64,000 nucleotides of DNA from Bacillota bacterium (GCA_023417475.1 JAEZFP010000001.1:20860-84859), one strand, 5' to 3'; shown: positions 35,563 to 44,750, counted from the stretch's first letter. The notes: generated from the letters alone by a model not told the origin. A program made the numbers and translations.

Positions 35563-36066
35563 TTACACCTCTCCCAGATCGGCTTCGTAATGTTCGATGA
35601 TCTCCTGCAATTTGGCGGGGGTCAGGTTGCCGTAAACCTGATTGTTGATCATGATCGCCGGGGCCACGCCGCAGACCCCGAGACAGCTGGTGTTCTCCAG
35701 GGTGAACTTGCGGTTGGGGGTGGTCTGGCCGGGCACGATGCCCAACTGGTTGCGGAGCTCGGTCAGAATGTTGGCGCTGCCCACCGCGTAACACGGGGCG
35801 CTGGAGCAGACGCGGATGATGTATTTGCCTTTGGGTTCGGTGTTGAGCAGGCTGTAAAAGGTGGCGACGCCGTAGACCCGGCTGGCCGGCATGGCCAGGA
35901 AGGCCGCGATCTGGTGCAGGGCCGCCTCGTGGAGGTAGCCGCCCAGCCGTTTTTGGACGGCGTGGAGGATCGGGATCAGAGAGTCCGGTTGGGCCGGGTA
36001 GGCTCCCAGCACCGCCGCGACCTCGGGGTCGGGGGTGGGGTGGTGGTTACAGGAATGTGTTGACAT
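35563..36066 (-). CDS. hndA: hydrogenase [2Fe-2S] subunit (NuoE/HndA type)
   Basis: A 167-aa thioredoxin-like electron-transfer subunit. The four ligand cysteines are in CSSAPC and CLGVC. The helical N-terminal part (LIPILHAVQKRLGGYLHEAALHQIAAFLAMPASRVYGVATFYSLL) is family-typical. ATG 36066 follows ggagg on the minus strand. Coupled to hndC (3-base gap). The gene is separated from hndB by ~500 bases of non-coding repeat, unusual for this operon. Confidence 0.93.
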   Translation of the reverse strand: MSTHSCNHHPTPDPEVAAVLGAYPAQPDSLIPILHAVQKRLGGYLHEAALHQIAAFLAMPASRVYGVATFYSLLNTEPKGKYIIRVCSSAPCYAVGSANILTELRNQLGIVPGQTTPNRKFTLENTSCLGVCGVAPAIMINNQVYGNLTPAKLQEIIEHYEADLGEV

Positions 36067-36127
36067 GGTAGTCCTCCGGTGGTTATTTGGGGTTCGATGA
36101 AAGCCGATACGATGGTAAGGCGTCGGA

Positions 36128-36362
36128 GTGGTTCTGAGAGCTTTGCCAAATTGGTTGAGTGCGCCGTGAAAAGCAGTGGATTGCTGCGTCAGTCGGTCGC
36201 TTCGGGCTTCAGCGTACATCCAGTACGCTTCCAGTCCTCGCTCGGTCCTTCCTTGCACTCCCCTGCTTTTGACGACGCGAATGCTGAATCGGGAAGACAA
36301 CCAATTCGGCAAGGTGCCCCCCGGCGCGCTTAAGTGTGGCGCCGGACTGCATACACCTCGGC
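36128..36362 (+). repeat. dispersed structured repeat, copy A
   Basis: About 235 bases similar to 54075-54310 and, in shorter form, to 56591-56720. Arms AAAAGCAGTGGA (36169-36180) and TCCCCTGCTTTT (36259-36270) pair at 11 of 12 positions and enclose an inner hairpin (AGCGTAC/GTACGCT). It fills most of the 498-base gap between hndA and hndB. The remainder (36363-36564) contains a second inverted element near 36497-36556 (cacccctcgcctct ... agaggggcggaggtg) and no gene. A minus-strand frame across it looks peptide-like only because the copies are alike. Confidence 0.8.
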
Positions 36363-36564
36363 TAAAGACGATCATCTGTTGTTAATGGAATGGCGCTTGT
36401 TTAAGGAAAAAGGGTAAAAATAAATTGGGTCGGAACCCAATTGGTGTCAAATATTGATTGTCCCAAACGCTCTTCAAGACTCAAAATTTCAGCTCTGTCA
36501 CCCCTCGCCTCTGCAGGGCTAACTTGAACCCCATCGTAGTAGAGGGGCGGAGGTGAGGTCGGAT

Positions 36565-36924
36565 TCAATGATTCGCAATTACCCATTCCCCAATCGCGGC
36601 GCCGTTGACGATGTGGTTGGCGACGATTTGGCGGGCGCGGTCGGCGTTGACCCGGGCGTAGGTGTATTTGCCTTTGCCGGGGATGTAGACGTCGACCAGG
36701 GGTTCTTGTTCGCAATTGCCGATGCAGCCGATCTGGGTGACGGTGACGTCGAGATTGCGTTTGGCCACTTCTTCCTGGATGGTTTTGATGGTGGCGCCGG
36801 CGCCGGCGGCAATGCCGCAAGTGCCCATGCCGACTACGATTTGAATGCCGGGGGCGGCGTCGCGCCGGGCGGTTTGATTGCGGGCCGATTCGCGCATGGC
36901 GGCTAATTCAGCTAATGATTTCAT
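36565..36924 (-). CDS. hndB: hydrogenase [2Fe-2S] subunit (HndB type)
   Basis: A 119-aa thioredoxin-like ferredoxin. Family pattern VGMGTCGIAAGAGATIKTIQEEV, then TQIGCIGNCEQEPLVDV, which gives the cluster cysteines. ATG 36924 follows ggagga on the minus strand; a longer start upstream has no support. It would be transcribed first, ahead of hndA, hndC and hndD; the usual order in NADP-reducing hydrogenase operons is A-B-C-D. Confidence 0.88.
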   Translation of the reverse strand: MKSLAELAAMRESARNQTARRDAAPGIQIVVGMGTCGIAAGAGATIKTIQEEVAKRNLDVTVTQIGCIGNCEQEPLVDVYIPGKGKYTYARVNADRARQIVANHIVNGAAIGEWVIANH

Positions 36925-36984
36925 CGGGAACGTCCTCCCTAACCTTGGCGGAAGATTTGCCTTGCAGGTTAGCTCATGTTGTAT

Positions 36985-37200
36985 TTTATTGTTAAAAGGC
37001 CCCGGGAAATGGATCCGGGAACCGCGGAAGCACCGCAAAGAAGTTGGGAAAGGGATTCCGGCGCTGGGAAGCAACAGCCGGGTATTAGAATTCGACATTC
37101 AAGCCCCGGAATTGCCGATTCGGCTAGCGGAATTGGACATCCGGGAACCGCGGAAGCCTATTCCGGTCCCCAAAAACCGCTCCAACCACCGTAATCGGGC
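36985..37200. repeat. degenerate CCGGAAT-type repeat island
   Basis: Imperfect units such as gggaa-ccgcgg, attccgg, ccccggaat and ggacatccggg. It is related in composition to the islands at 9290, 24975 and 54595. It lies in the 914-base gap 36925-37838. The rest of that gap has two adjacent 20-base direct repeats (37367-37406; agcttgttctataaataac type) and no gene that I can support. Confidence 0.5.
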
Positions 37201-37838
37201 GCGCGTGGAGCCGGAAACACCGAACGGACTGTCAATAAGTCCGCCAAATCTGTTTCAAATCATAGCACGAACCCGCGTCGGGCTCAACAATGTTCCCGTT
37301 TTCACACAATGGCCTTGCAATGAAGGACTGGTTTGGGCTAAGCCGGGGTTTCGTTCCGAAATTATCAAGCTTGTTCTATAAATAACGAGCTTGTTCCATA
37401 AATAACAAGCCAAGCGCGGCGTCGGGGCCAGTGGGCGCAGGCTTTTCCCAGGTTGACCGCGCTGCGAGCGCAAGTGTTAACAATGTGTAAACGGACCAAC
37501 GGCAGGCAAGTTTTGATCGCAGCGCCAGGGCTGCTAGCGTTTGGGGACGGGGGTTTCCGGGCGGATCCGGGCGACGGCGGACCGGCCGGAATGCCGCATA
37601 AACGGCAATATATCCAATCTGCCTAGAAAATAACTTTTGCCTATGTCGTCACCTAGCTTCATTCTAATTCGCTTGCGCGAGCGGCGACGGGTAGCTAGCG
37701 TGGCCGACTACCTGGTCTAATAAAAATTTAGCTTTTATCCGAAGATAAATTAAAACGGTTCGGACGTAAAAAAGTGAAAGAAAACAGGTCGTCGTGGGTT
37801 TTTGTTTCGGGACCGGGCGACCGGTTTGGGTGATCGTA

Positions 37839-39584
37839 ATGTTTGATGCGGTAAACGTCACGATGTTGCTGATCGTATTGTCCGGCGCTTGTCTGGCTTT
37901 GGGTTGCGCCTGGTATTGGTTGCGGACGTTTTGGGAATGGGAGGTGGGTGGCGCGGCGCTGGCGGAACGGCTCGGCCTCCGGACCTATCTGCGGCAGAAC
38001 CGGTCGTTGCTTGGCTGGCTGCTGGCCGCCGCCGGGCTGGTCGCGTTCGCCAATCAACTGGGCTTTGGAGCGCCGTTGCTGCCTTGGGCTTTGGCGACCG
38101 GAGGCGGCAGCGCGCTGATCGCGGGTTATTTCGGCCGTTTGGCGGTAGCGGTGGTGTTTGGACGGTTGACGAGCGCTGGGACGGGCGATTCCCAACGCGA
38201 CCGGGTGATCAGCGCCTGGGCCGGACTGGCGCTGGGATTAAGCGCGGCGGGTTTGGCGCTGCTGCATTGGGGCGGTTGGTTTTTGTGCTTGTTTTGGCTC
38301 GGGCGGCAACCGGTGGCGCAAACCGCCCAACTCATGGCCGGTTTCGGGATCGGAGCCGGCGTAACGGCGTGGCTGGTCCGGTTGCGACGCCGGCGCGCGA
38401 CCCCAGACGATACCGGACTGGCGGAGTATTTCGGATTTACCGTGATCGACCTCTACGATACCTTGCTCAACGCCATCAATGGCGCGGCGGCGCTGGCGGT
38501 TGGGGCGGGATTGGGCTTCCGGGGGGTGGTGATTCCGCCGTTGTTGGTGATCGGCGGCTTGAGCGCCGGGGCGTTGCAATTGTGGCTGATCCAACCCGAC
38601 CGGGCGCGCCCCCGGTGGCTGGCGGGTTCGCCGCTCGCCTTGGGCCCGTTGGGTTGCTTGGCCTTGCTGGCGTTGCCGTTATGCGGATTTGGGTTCGGTT
38701 GGGGCCGGCTGAGCCTGTACGGGGTGTTCCTGGCCGGGTTGGCCGTGGGGCGGTTGGCCGCGCTCCGGCCGGATCCGCTGCAACTGACGGTGGGAAGCGT
38801 GGCGGCGGCCGGAGTTGGCTATTGGGGCGGCGCACTGCTCACGCCGGACTTCGGCCTGTTCGGACTGGCCCTGGCGGCGGTGGGCGCGTTGACCGCGCTG
38901 GGGTTGAATCTGCCGCTGGCGGTGGCGCAACGTTGCAGCGCCGCCAAAGCCACCGCGGCCGCCGCCAACGACGCCCGGGCGGAACTGGCCCGCCCCGAAA
39001 ACGCCGGACTGGGCTACGGGGCGGTTGCGGCCTGGTTGACCACGTTGGCTTTGACCGGCGTTTTCCTGGTTCAAGCCCGCTGGGAGAGCGCGGCCTTGAC
39101 GGAACGGATCGTCGCGAACGGGGGCGCGCGACCGCTTTGGTTGGAACCGACCCGGTTGCTGCAAGGGTTGGCGCAAACCCGCAGCCTCCTCTGGTGGCTC
39201 GGCTGCGGCGCGGGGATCCTGCTCTTTGGCGGCCTGCGGCAGCTGCTGACGGAGCGGCGGGGAACCGGGCGACGCGCTTGGGTCGTTTGGTGCTGGCTCT
39301 GGGGCGGATCGGGGCTGTCCGGTTTGGTGTTGGGCGCGCGGGGCCTGTTGGGATTGCTGGTGGGAAGCGTTGCGACGGCCTGGTCGGCTATGTATCTTCT
39401 GCCGTTGGCGCTGGCGAAGTTCAATTTGTCGCCGCGTCCGAACCCTCCCGGAAACTGCGCCGGACCGCCGCGCCGCCGGGCAACCGTCAGCGATACGCTT
39501 CATTTGATCACCTTGTTGAAATTAATTGCGGTTAGCGCGGTGGCGACCGCCGGATTCCTCGTTAGTAATTCGCTGTTCAGATAA
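37839..39584 (+). CDS. degenerate membrane-pyrophosphatase-like protein without catalytic motifs
   Basis: A 581-aa, very hydrophobic protein with ~14-16 helices. Segments line up in order with HppA encoded next door: N-terminal AWYWLRTF and RTYLRQNRSLLGWLLAAAGLVAF against AWFLWNQI and DAYLGRQLKTILPLIVVLTFVLF; DLYDTLLNAINGAAALAVGA against DIFESYEVTIVSGLILG; C-terminal RRRATVSDTLHLITLLKLIAVSAVATA against GDPLKDTAGPALNPMIKVINMVSLLAA. Every acidic pyrophosphate/Mg motif is lost (no DxGADLVGKVE, GDNVGDCAGMAADIFE or GDTVGDPLKD). It is GC-rich, with many Leu/Ala/Gly. A partner or decoy of HppA, or a decaying duplicate, are possible. I chose ATG 37839 for lack of a better start; GTG 37794 is an alternative. 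Confidence 0.6.
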   Translation: MFDAVNVTMLLIVLSGACLALGCAWYWLRTFWEWEVGGAALAERLGLRTYLRQNRSLLGWLLAAAGLVAFANQLGFGAPLLPWALATGGGSALIAGYFGRLAVAVVFGRLTSAGTGDSQRDRVISAWAGLALGLSAAGLALLHWGGWFLCLFWLGRQPVAQTAQLMAGFGIGAGVTAWLVRLRRRRATPDDTGLAEYFGFTVIDLYDTLLNAINGAAALAVGAGLGFRGVVIPPLLVIGGLSAGALQLWLIQPDRARPRWLAGSPLALGPLGCLALLALPLCGFGFGWGRLSLYGVFLAGLAVGRLAALRPDPLQLTVGSVAAAGVGYWGGALLTPDFGLFGLALAAVGALTALGLNLPLAVAQRCSAAKATAAAANDARAELARPENAGLGYGAVAAWLTTLALTGVFLVQARWESAALTERIVANGGARPLWLEPTRLLQGLAQTRSLLWWLGCGAGILLFGGLRQLLTERRGTGRRAWVVWCWLWGGSGLSGLVLGARGLLGLLVGSVATAWSAMYLLPLALAKFNLSPRPNPPGNCAGPPRRRATVSDTLHLITLLKLIAVSAVATAGFLVSNSLFR

Positions 39585-39642
39585 AGTTTCACCTTAGTGT
39601 TCCTTTGATTTCTCCCGGCCCAACCGGTTCAGGGATGAAACG

Positions 39643-39667
39643 ACCGGGGTTATCCCCGGTTTTTTTA
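39643..39667 (+). terminator. terminator between the HppA-like gene and hppA
   Basis: accgggg-ttat-ccccggt then T7. It separates transcription of the degenerate paralogue from hppA. Confidence 0.88.
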
Positions 39668-39882
39668 ACGTTACGAATTCGTCTTTCCGGAAGATTTAGT
39701 AGTAAAAATTTTCGGCGGTTTATTTGTTTCCTTACGCCATAATTTGGGAATGGGTTTATCATAACTGCTGCTACAGACATTTTTTGTGAACAAATTGTTA
39801 CAACGGTATGAAATTTAACATTATTGAAATGTTATGTGCCTGGGTAGGAAATATGAAACATTAGGCAGGGCAAGAAAAAGTT

Positions 39883-39911
39883 TTGCATTTAGCCAAACTA
39901 TGTGATAAGAT
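39883..39911 (+). promoter_or_regulatory. candidate promoter of the hppA leader
   Basis: TTGCAT, 17 bases, TAAGAT (39906-39911) in an AT-rich stretch, followed by ~160 transcribed bases before the leader ORF. The match to consensus is weak; no better site is seen in the 487-base gap 39585-40071. Confidence 0.35.
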
Positions 39912-40071
39912 AAACTGGGCAAAAATTTTATTCAAAATTCATTTTTTTGCAATGCAGTTGAAATAGAAGTGCCCGGAAAAGCAGGAATGACGCAGCAAGG
40001 TAATTTTTCCCATTTAACACAAATCGAATTTTTACGAGGGGAAAGGTCGCTGCGGTAAGAGGAGGTGCTTG

Positions 40072-40179
40072 GTGGAGAACAAAGGGTATCTCAAGCGGTG
40101 CTTGAGTTTGCCGCTTGGGCTCGGGAATTGTTACAATTATATTAAAACTATCAGAAAGGAACTAAACAAAGATGCATAA
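40072..40179 (+). CDS. 35-aa leader ORF translationally coupled to hppA
   Basis: GTG 40072 stands 6 bases after a perfect ggagg (40061-40065), the best ribosome site in the region. The frame reads MENKGYLKRCLSLPLGLG and on to a TAA at 40179 that overlaps the hppA ATG by 8 bases. The ORF spans two mutually exclusive stems: CTCAAG/CTTGAG (40090-40106) and AAGCGG/CCGCTT (40093-40116), which share AAG. Translation could therefore decide the fold and the access of ribosomes to hppA, whose own site (aaagga) is weaker and distant. The peptide sequence resembles nothing I know. Confidence 0.5.
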   Translation: MENKGYLKRCLSLPLGLGNCYNYIKTIRKELNKDA

Positions 40180-42448
40180 TCTACAAGCAACTGCGTTTGA
40201 AACCTATTCGGTATGGGTGGTCCTTGGTATCGCCATCGCCGGCCTTTTTTACGCCTGGTTTCTTTGGAACCAGATCAAAGGCAAAGATAAAGGCAACGAA
40301 AAAATGCAAGAAGTTTGGAACGCGATTCGTGAAGGCGCTGACGCTTACTTAGGCCGCCAGCTGAAAACGATCCTTCCGTTGATTGTTGTTTTAACATTTG
40401 TACTGTTCTTATCGGTCTATGTGGTTCCGCCGAGCGCCGAAGCGATGGAACGTTTCGCTGGCAAATCGGCTGATGAAGTGAAAATGATCATCGGTGTCGG
40501 CCGCGCCATCGCGTTCGTCATGGGTGCTTTCTTCTCGTTGTTGGTTGGTCAGTTGGGCATGCGGATCGCCGTTCAAGGTAACGTCCGCGTGGCCGCCGCC
40601 GCCCGGAAAAGTTTCTCCGAAGCGTTAAAAGTCGCTTATCGTTCCGGAACCGTTACCGGTATGCTCACCGACGGTCTTGGCTTGCTCGGCGGCACCGCCA
40701 TCTTCATGTATTTCGGCATCGCCGCTCCCGACGCCTTGCTTGGTTTCGGTTTCGGCGGTACGCTGCTGGCCCTCTTCATGCGGGTGGGCGGCGGTATCTA
40801 CACCAAAGCCGCTGACGTCGGCGCCGACTTGGTTGGTAAAGTCGAAGCCGGCATTCCCGAAGACGATCCCCGTAACGCCGCGGTTATCGCCGACTTGGTC
40901 GGTGACAACGTCGGCGACTGCGCCGGTATGGCCGCAGATATTTTTGAATCTTACGAAGTAACCATCGTTTCCGGTTTGATCCTCGGTCTTTCCTTGGTCG
41001 CGCATACCGGACAATTAAAATGGATTATCTTCCCGTTGCTTGTTCGCGGTATCGGCGTGCTCTCCTCCATCCTCGGAACCTATATTGTTAAAGGCGACGA
41101 TGAGAACAGCAAGACCGGCGACGCAATGGGTTCCATCAATAAAGGGTTTTATTTCTCCGCGACCATTTCGCTGATTGCTTTCGCCTTCCTGGCGCACTTC
41201 TACATGAACGAATGGCGCGCTTTCTGGTCGGTTGGCGTCGGTATCGCTTTGGCGATCGGTCTTGACGAACTGACCAAGTTCTTCACCGATACCCACTACA
41301 AACCGGTCAAAGATATCGCCGCCGCTTCTCAAACCGGTTCGGCCACTTTGATCCTGCGGGGTTTGGCGGTCGGTTTCGAATCCGCGGTTTGGCAAACGCT
41401 GGTAATCGCCGTGACCATTTTGGCTTCCGTCATCATTTATTGGGGTCAAGATCCGGTGTATGTCCTGTACGGCGTGGCCATGACCGGTATCGGCATGCTC
41501 ACCCTCACCGGCAACAACGTCGCGATGGACTCCTTCGGTCCGATCGCCGACAACGCCAACGGTATCGGTGAAATGGCCGGTATGGACAAAGAATCCCGTC
41601 AAATCATGGCCGACCTTGATGCGGTCGGTAACACCACCAAAGCCATTACCAAAGGTGTGGCCATCGGTTCCGCGGTTATCGCCGCCGTGTCCTTGTTCGG
41701 TTCCTTCTTAACCGACGTTACCAAAGTGCAAGCGGCCTTAGGCATCAAAGAAACCATTGAAATGACCGGTATCCGGGTCTCCGTCCCGAACGTCTTTATC
41801 GGGATGTTGATCGGCGGCGCCATTCCTTGGCTCTTCTCCTCGCTTTGTATCAACTCCGTTGCCCGCGCGGCCGGATTGATCGTTGAGGAAGTCCGTCAAC
41901 AATTCAAAATTCCCGGTTTGATGGAAGGCAAAGTCCAACCGGATTACAAAAAAGCGGTCGGTATTTGTACCGCCGCCGCGCAAAAAGAGTTGGTCGGCTT
42001 GGCTTTGATCGCCGTCTTAACTCCGTTGATCGTCGGGATGTTGCTCCAAGTTGAAGCGCTCGGCGGCTTCTTGGCCGGCGTTATCCTCTCCGGTCAATTG
42101 TTGGCGGTCTTCATGTCCACCGCCGGCGGATCCTGGGACAATGCCAAAAAGACCATTGAAGACGGCATCTATGGCGGTAAAAACTCCGAAGCCCACAAAG
42201 CTTCCGTTGTCGGCGACACCGTCGGCGACCCCTTGAAAGATACCGCGGGTCCGGCTTTGAACCCGATGATCAAGGTTATCAACATGGTTTCCTTGCTCGC
42301 CGCGCCGGTACTGGTTACCGTGAAAAGCTCCGATCCCGGCGTCATCACCGCCGCGGTGATTTGCACCATCGCCGTGGTTGTTGCCATCTTCTACTCCAAA
42401 CGGGGTGGTTTTGGTAAGAAACCCCAAGGAAGCTCGGCGAACTTCTAA
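40172..42448 (+). CDS. hppA: membrane-bound proton-translocating pyrophosphatase, K+-independent type
   Basis: A 758-aa integral membrane pump that couples pyrophosphate hydrolysis to ion export, ~16 helices. All catalytic motifs are intact: ADVGADLVGKVEAGIPEDDPRN, GDNVGDCAGMAADIFESYE, GDTVGDPLKDTAGPALN. The diagnostic position reads GNTTKAITKG, with Lys where K+-dependent enzymes have Ala, so this should be the K+-independent, H+-pumping class. Codon use is more uniform than in neighbours, as in a highly expressed gene. Saves energy by using biosynthetic pyrophosphate, common in fermentative anaerobes. Confidence 0.96.
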   Translation: MHNLQATAFETYSVWVVLGIAIAGLFYAWFLWNQIKGKDKGNEKMQEVWNAIREGADAYLGRQLKTILPLIVVLTFVLFLSVYVVPPSAEAMERFAGKSADEVKMIIGVGRAIAFVMGAFFSLLVGQLGMRIAVQGNVRVAAAARKSFSEALKVAYRSGTVTGMLTDGLGLLGGTAIFMYFGIAAPDALLGFGFGGTLLALFMRVGGGIYTKAADVGADLVGKVEAGIPEDDPRNAAVIADLVGDNVGDCAGMAADIFESYEVTIVSGLILGLSLVAHTGQLKWIIFPLLVRGIGVLSSILGTYIVKGDDENSKTGDAMGSINKGFYFSATISLIAFAFLAHFYMNEWRAFWSVGVGIALAIGLDELTKFFTDTHYKPVKDIAAASQTGSATLILRGLAVGFESAVWQTLVIAVTILASVIIYWGQDPVYVLYGVAMTGIGMLTLTGNNVAMDSFGPIADNANGIGEMAGMDKESRQIMADLDAVGNTTKAITKGVAIGSAVIAAVSLFGSFLTDVTKVQAALGIKETIEMTGIRVSVPNVFIGMLIGGAIPWLFSSLCINSVARAAGLIVEEVRQQFKIPGLMEGKVQPDYKKAVGICTAAAQKELVGLALIAVLTPLIVGMLLQVEALGGFLAGVILSGQLLAVFMSTAGGSWDNAKKTIEDGIYGGKNSEAHKASVVGDTVGDPLKDTAGPALNPMIKVINMVSLLAAPVLVTVKSSDPGVITAAVICTIAVVVAIFYSKRGGFGKKPQGSSANF

Positions 42449-42472
42449 GTATTTGCCGAAATCATTTCTTCA

Positions 42473-42502
42473 CGGGGCTGTTGATTTCTTCAACAGCCCC
42501 GA
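42473..42502 (+). terminator. terminator of hppA
   Basis: cggggctgttga / tcaacagccccg, 12-base perfect arms around tttct. The T run is short. Confidence 0.8.
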
Positions 42503-42529
42503 TTTATAATTGAAAGTAAGGGGAGTTCA

Positions 42530-43000
42530 ATGAAACTGCGCACGAAAACGTTCTCTTTCACGAAACCGATTTACTTTCAGATCCTTTCGAAAAATACCTT
42601 GAAGCGCAACTGGTGGATGTTGGCCATGATCGGCGCGTTTGCCGGCTATCAAGTGACCAAAGCCCAATGGGAGACCGCGCTTTGGATCGGTCTTTCCGCG
42701 GTGGTCTTTTTTGCTTTTCTGATGTACCGTTGTTGGCGGCATGCCAACCGGAAAACCAATCCCTTATTTTATGCCGACCGTCATTTTGAAGTGGACAACC
42801 AGCTCCTCAATTGCAAGTTCAAAAACGGCGCCTTGAATCAGATCAAACTGGCCGACATCCGCCGGGTCATTAAGACCCCCGGACATTATGAGCTGTATTT
42901 GAACAAAAAGTCCTTTATTTTCCTGCCGCTCCAGGCGTTCCAATCGGCGCAGGACATTACCGCCTTTGAATCCATTCTCCGGGGCCGGTTTAAGAAATAA
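42530..43000 (+). CDS. YcxB-like C-terminal domain membrane protein
   Basis: A 156-aa protein with two membrane helices (about 29-47 and 52-68) followed by a small beta-rich cytosolic domain (FYADRHFEVDNQLLNCKFKNGALNQIKLADIRRVIKTPGHYELYLNKKSFIFLPLQAF) typical of the YcxB-like family of unknown function. A ggggag site precedes the ATG. Single gene. Confidence 0.75.
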   Translation: MKLRTKTFSFTKPIYFQILSKNTLKRNWWMLAMIGAFAGYQVTKAQWETALWIGLSAVVFFAFLMYRCWRHANRKTNPLFYADRHFEVDNQLLNCKFKNGALNQIKLADIRRVIKTPGHYELYLNKKSFIFLPLQAFQSAQDITAFESILRGRFKK

Positions 43001-43039
43001 TCCGGCCGGAATCCGCAGTTTTTTCCGTCGAAAGCAACC

Positions 43040-43065
43040 AAGCCACCGCTCTGCGGCGGCTTATT
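43040..43065 (+). terminator. terminator-like hairpin
   Basis: aagccaccgc-tct-gcggcggctt with one mismatch, followed by attt. It ends the YcxB-like unit. Confidence 0.65.
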
Positions 43066-43202
43066 TGTTGTGGGCCGTAGGATATAGACATGAAAACCAT
43101 CGCGGCAGCGTATCTTGTAAAGCGGACTCTGTTGGGCGCAGGGTGAACGCGGAGCCGGTCGGGGTTTGATCGGCTTGGGTTAATTACAATAAAGGTGGTT
43201 GC

Positions 43203-44750
43203 ATGTCGACACAATCCATTGTAAAAGGGACCGCGCTTTTGGCCGGGGCCGGCTTGGTCGCTAAGGTGCTGGGGGCCGGTTACCGGATTTTTTTGGCGCG
43301 GTTGATCGGAAATGAAGGGATCGGTTTATACCAGATGGCGTATCCGATCTATTTGATTTTCGTCTCATTGTCCACGGCGGGCGTGCCGATCGCCATTTCG
43401 CGGATTGTCGCCGAAAAACTGGCCGCCGGCGATCAGGCGGGGACGCGGCGGGTATTGCGGGCTTCGTTCGTGTTGCTGTTGGGATTGGGGTTGGGTTCGG
43501 CGTTGGCGATGGGAAGTTCCGCGCGCTGGCTGGCCGGGAACGTCGTGGTGGACAGCCGGGCGGTCTACGCGATGTGGGCTTTGACGCCGGCGATTTTTTT
43601 TATGAGCCTGATGGCGGTCTTTCGCGGGTATTTTCAGGGTTGGCGACAGATGACGCCGAGCGCGCTCTCGCAAATTGTGGAGCAGGCGGTCCGGGTGTCG
43701 GTGGCGTTGATCCTGGCGATTTTGCTCTTACCGAAAGGGGTGGAGCACGCCGCGGCCGGAGCGGCTTTTGGGGCCACGATGGGCGGATTGGCCGGTCTGA
43801 TCTTTTTATCCTGGACCTTTTGGCGAAAACGTTCCGGGTTGCGCAGTCGACAACGGACGGACCACACCGATTCCTACCGGTCGATCATGAAGAAACTGAT
43901 CCGCTACACCTTGCCGATTTCATTGGCGGTGATTTTGGCTCCGTTATTGCAAGGGATCGACTCGGTGATTGTCCCGGCGCGCCTGCAAAGCATCGGCTAT
44001 ACCACCAGCCAGGCAACGACTTGTTTGGGAATGCTCGGGAATGCCTGGGCCGTCGCGAATCTGCCGCTGATCGTCACCGCGGCGCTCTCCACCAATATGG
44101 TTCCGGCCATCTCGGGGCTGCTGGCCAAACGGCGGTTGGGAGAGGCCGGAGACCGAATCCACGAAGGGTTGCGGCTGGCCATTACTTACCTGGTGCCGGC
44201 GGCGGTGATTGTTGGCGTCTTTGGGCAGAATATCTACCGGATCCTCTATGGAACTCCCGGGGTCGATATTTTGTGCTGGTTTGCCCCGGCCATCATTTTT
44301 CTGGGATTGGAGCAAGTCACCGCCGGCACGTTGCAGGGATTGGGCAAACCGAACCTGCCGTTGCTACATTTTCTGATCGGCGCCGTGGTGAAAGTGCTGG
44401 TTACCGTCACCACCACCGCCTGGCCGGGTTTGAACCTGGCCGGCGCGGCATTGGGCACTATAGCCGGGGCCACGGTCACCGCCGGTTTGAACCTCGGGGC
44501 GATTCACAAGTTGACCCGGGCCCCGTTGCCGCTCAATTTGGCGATTGTGGTCGGAGGGTCGTTGATGGGGTCGGGCTGTTGGTATCTCCAACGCTATTTG
44601 AACTGGGGCTACCTGCCGGAGTTTGCGGCCGGGGTCGCTGTAGGCGGTGTGGTTTATCTCGGTTCCTTATGGCTTTTGGGAGGAATCCGGCGCCAGGACA
44701 TCGAAATGGTAACGGGTTTAATTGGAAAAAAGGGGGCTCAGACAGGATGA
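43203..44750 (+). CDS. spoVB: SpoVB-type polysaccharide/lipid flippase
   Basis: A 515-aa MOP-superfamily flippase with 14 helices. The start SIVKGTALLAGAGLVAKVLGAGYRIFLARLIGNEGIGLYQMAYPIY matches SpoVB/YtgP proteins. Arg/Gly/Glu residues of the first helices are kept. Moves lipid-linked murein precursors needed for spore cortex. It overlaps mazG by four bases (ATGA); spoVB-mazG-(hup)-yabP is a conserved neighbourhood in spore formers. Confidence 0.92.
   Translation: MSTQSIVKGTALLAGAGLVAKVLGAGYRIFLARLIGNEGIGLYQMAYPIYLIFVSLSTAGVPIAISRIVAEKLAAGDQAGTRRVLRASFVLLLGLGLGSALAMGSSARWLAGNVVVDSRAVYAMWALTPAIFFMSLMAVFRGYFQGWRQMTPSALSQIVEQAVRVSVALILAILLLPKGVEHAAAGAAFGATMGGLAGLIFLSWTFWRKRSGLRSRQRTDHTDSYRSIMKKLIRYTLPISLAVILAPLLQGIDSVIVPARLQSIGYTTSQATTCLGMLGNAWAVANLPLIVTAALSTNMVPAISGLLAKRRLGEAGDRIHEGLRLAITYLVPAAVIVGVFGQNIYRILYGTPGVDILCWFAPAIIFLGLEQVTAGTLQGLGKPNLPLLHFLIGAVVKVLVTVTTTAWPGLNLAGAALGTIAGATVTAGLNLGAIHKLTRAPLPLNLAIVVGGSLMGSGCWYLQRYLNWGYLPEFAAGVAVGGVVYLGSLWLLGGIRRQDIEMVTGLIGKKGAQTG

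Noticed and set aside
37889..39535. 548-codon overlapping frame on the plus strand inside the HppA-like gene
   Set aside because: Arg/Gly-rich shadow frame produced by high GC; the hydrophobic frame has the M-PPase similarity.
43574..44746. Long in-frame upstream extension of mazG overlapping spoVB
   Set aside because: MazG homology begins at 44747, where an ATGA overlap with spoVB marks the start; the upstream part is a shadow of spoVB.
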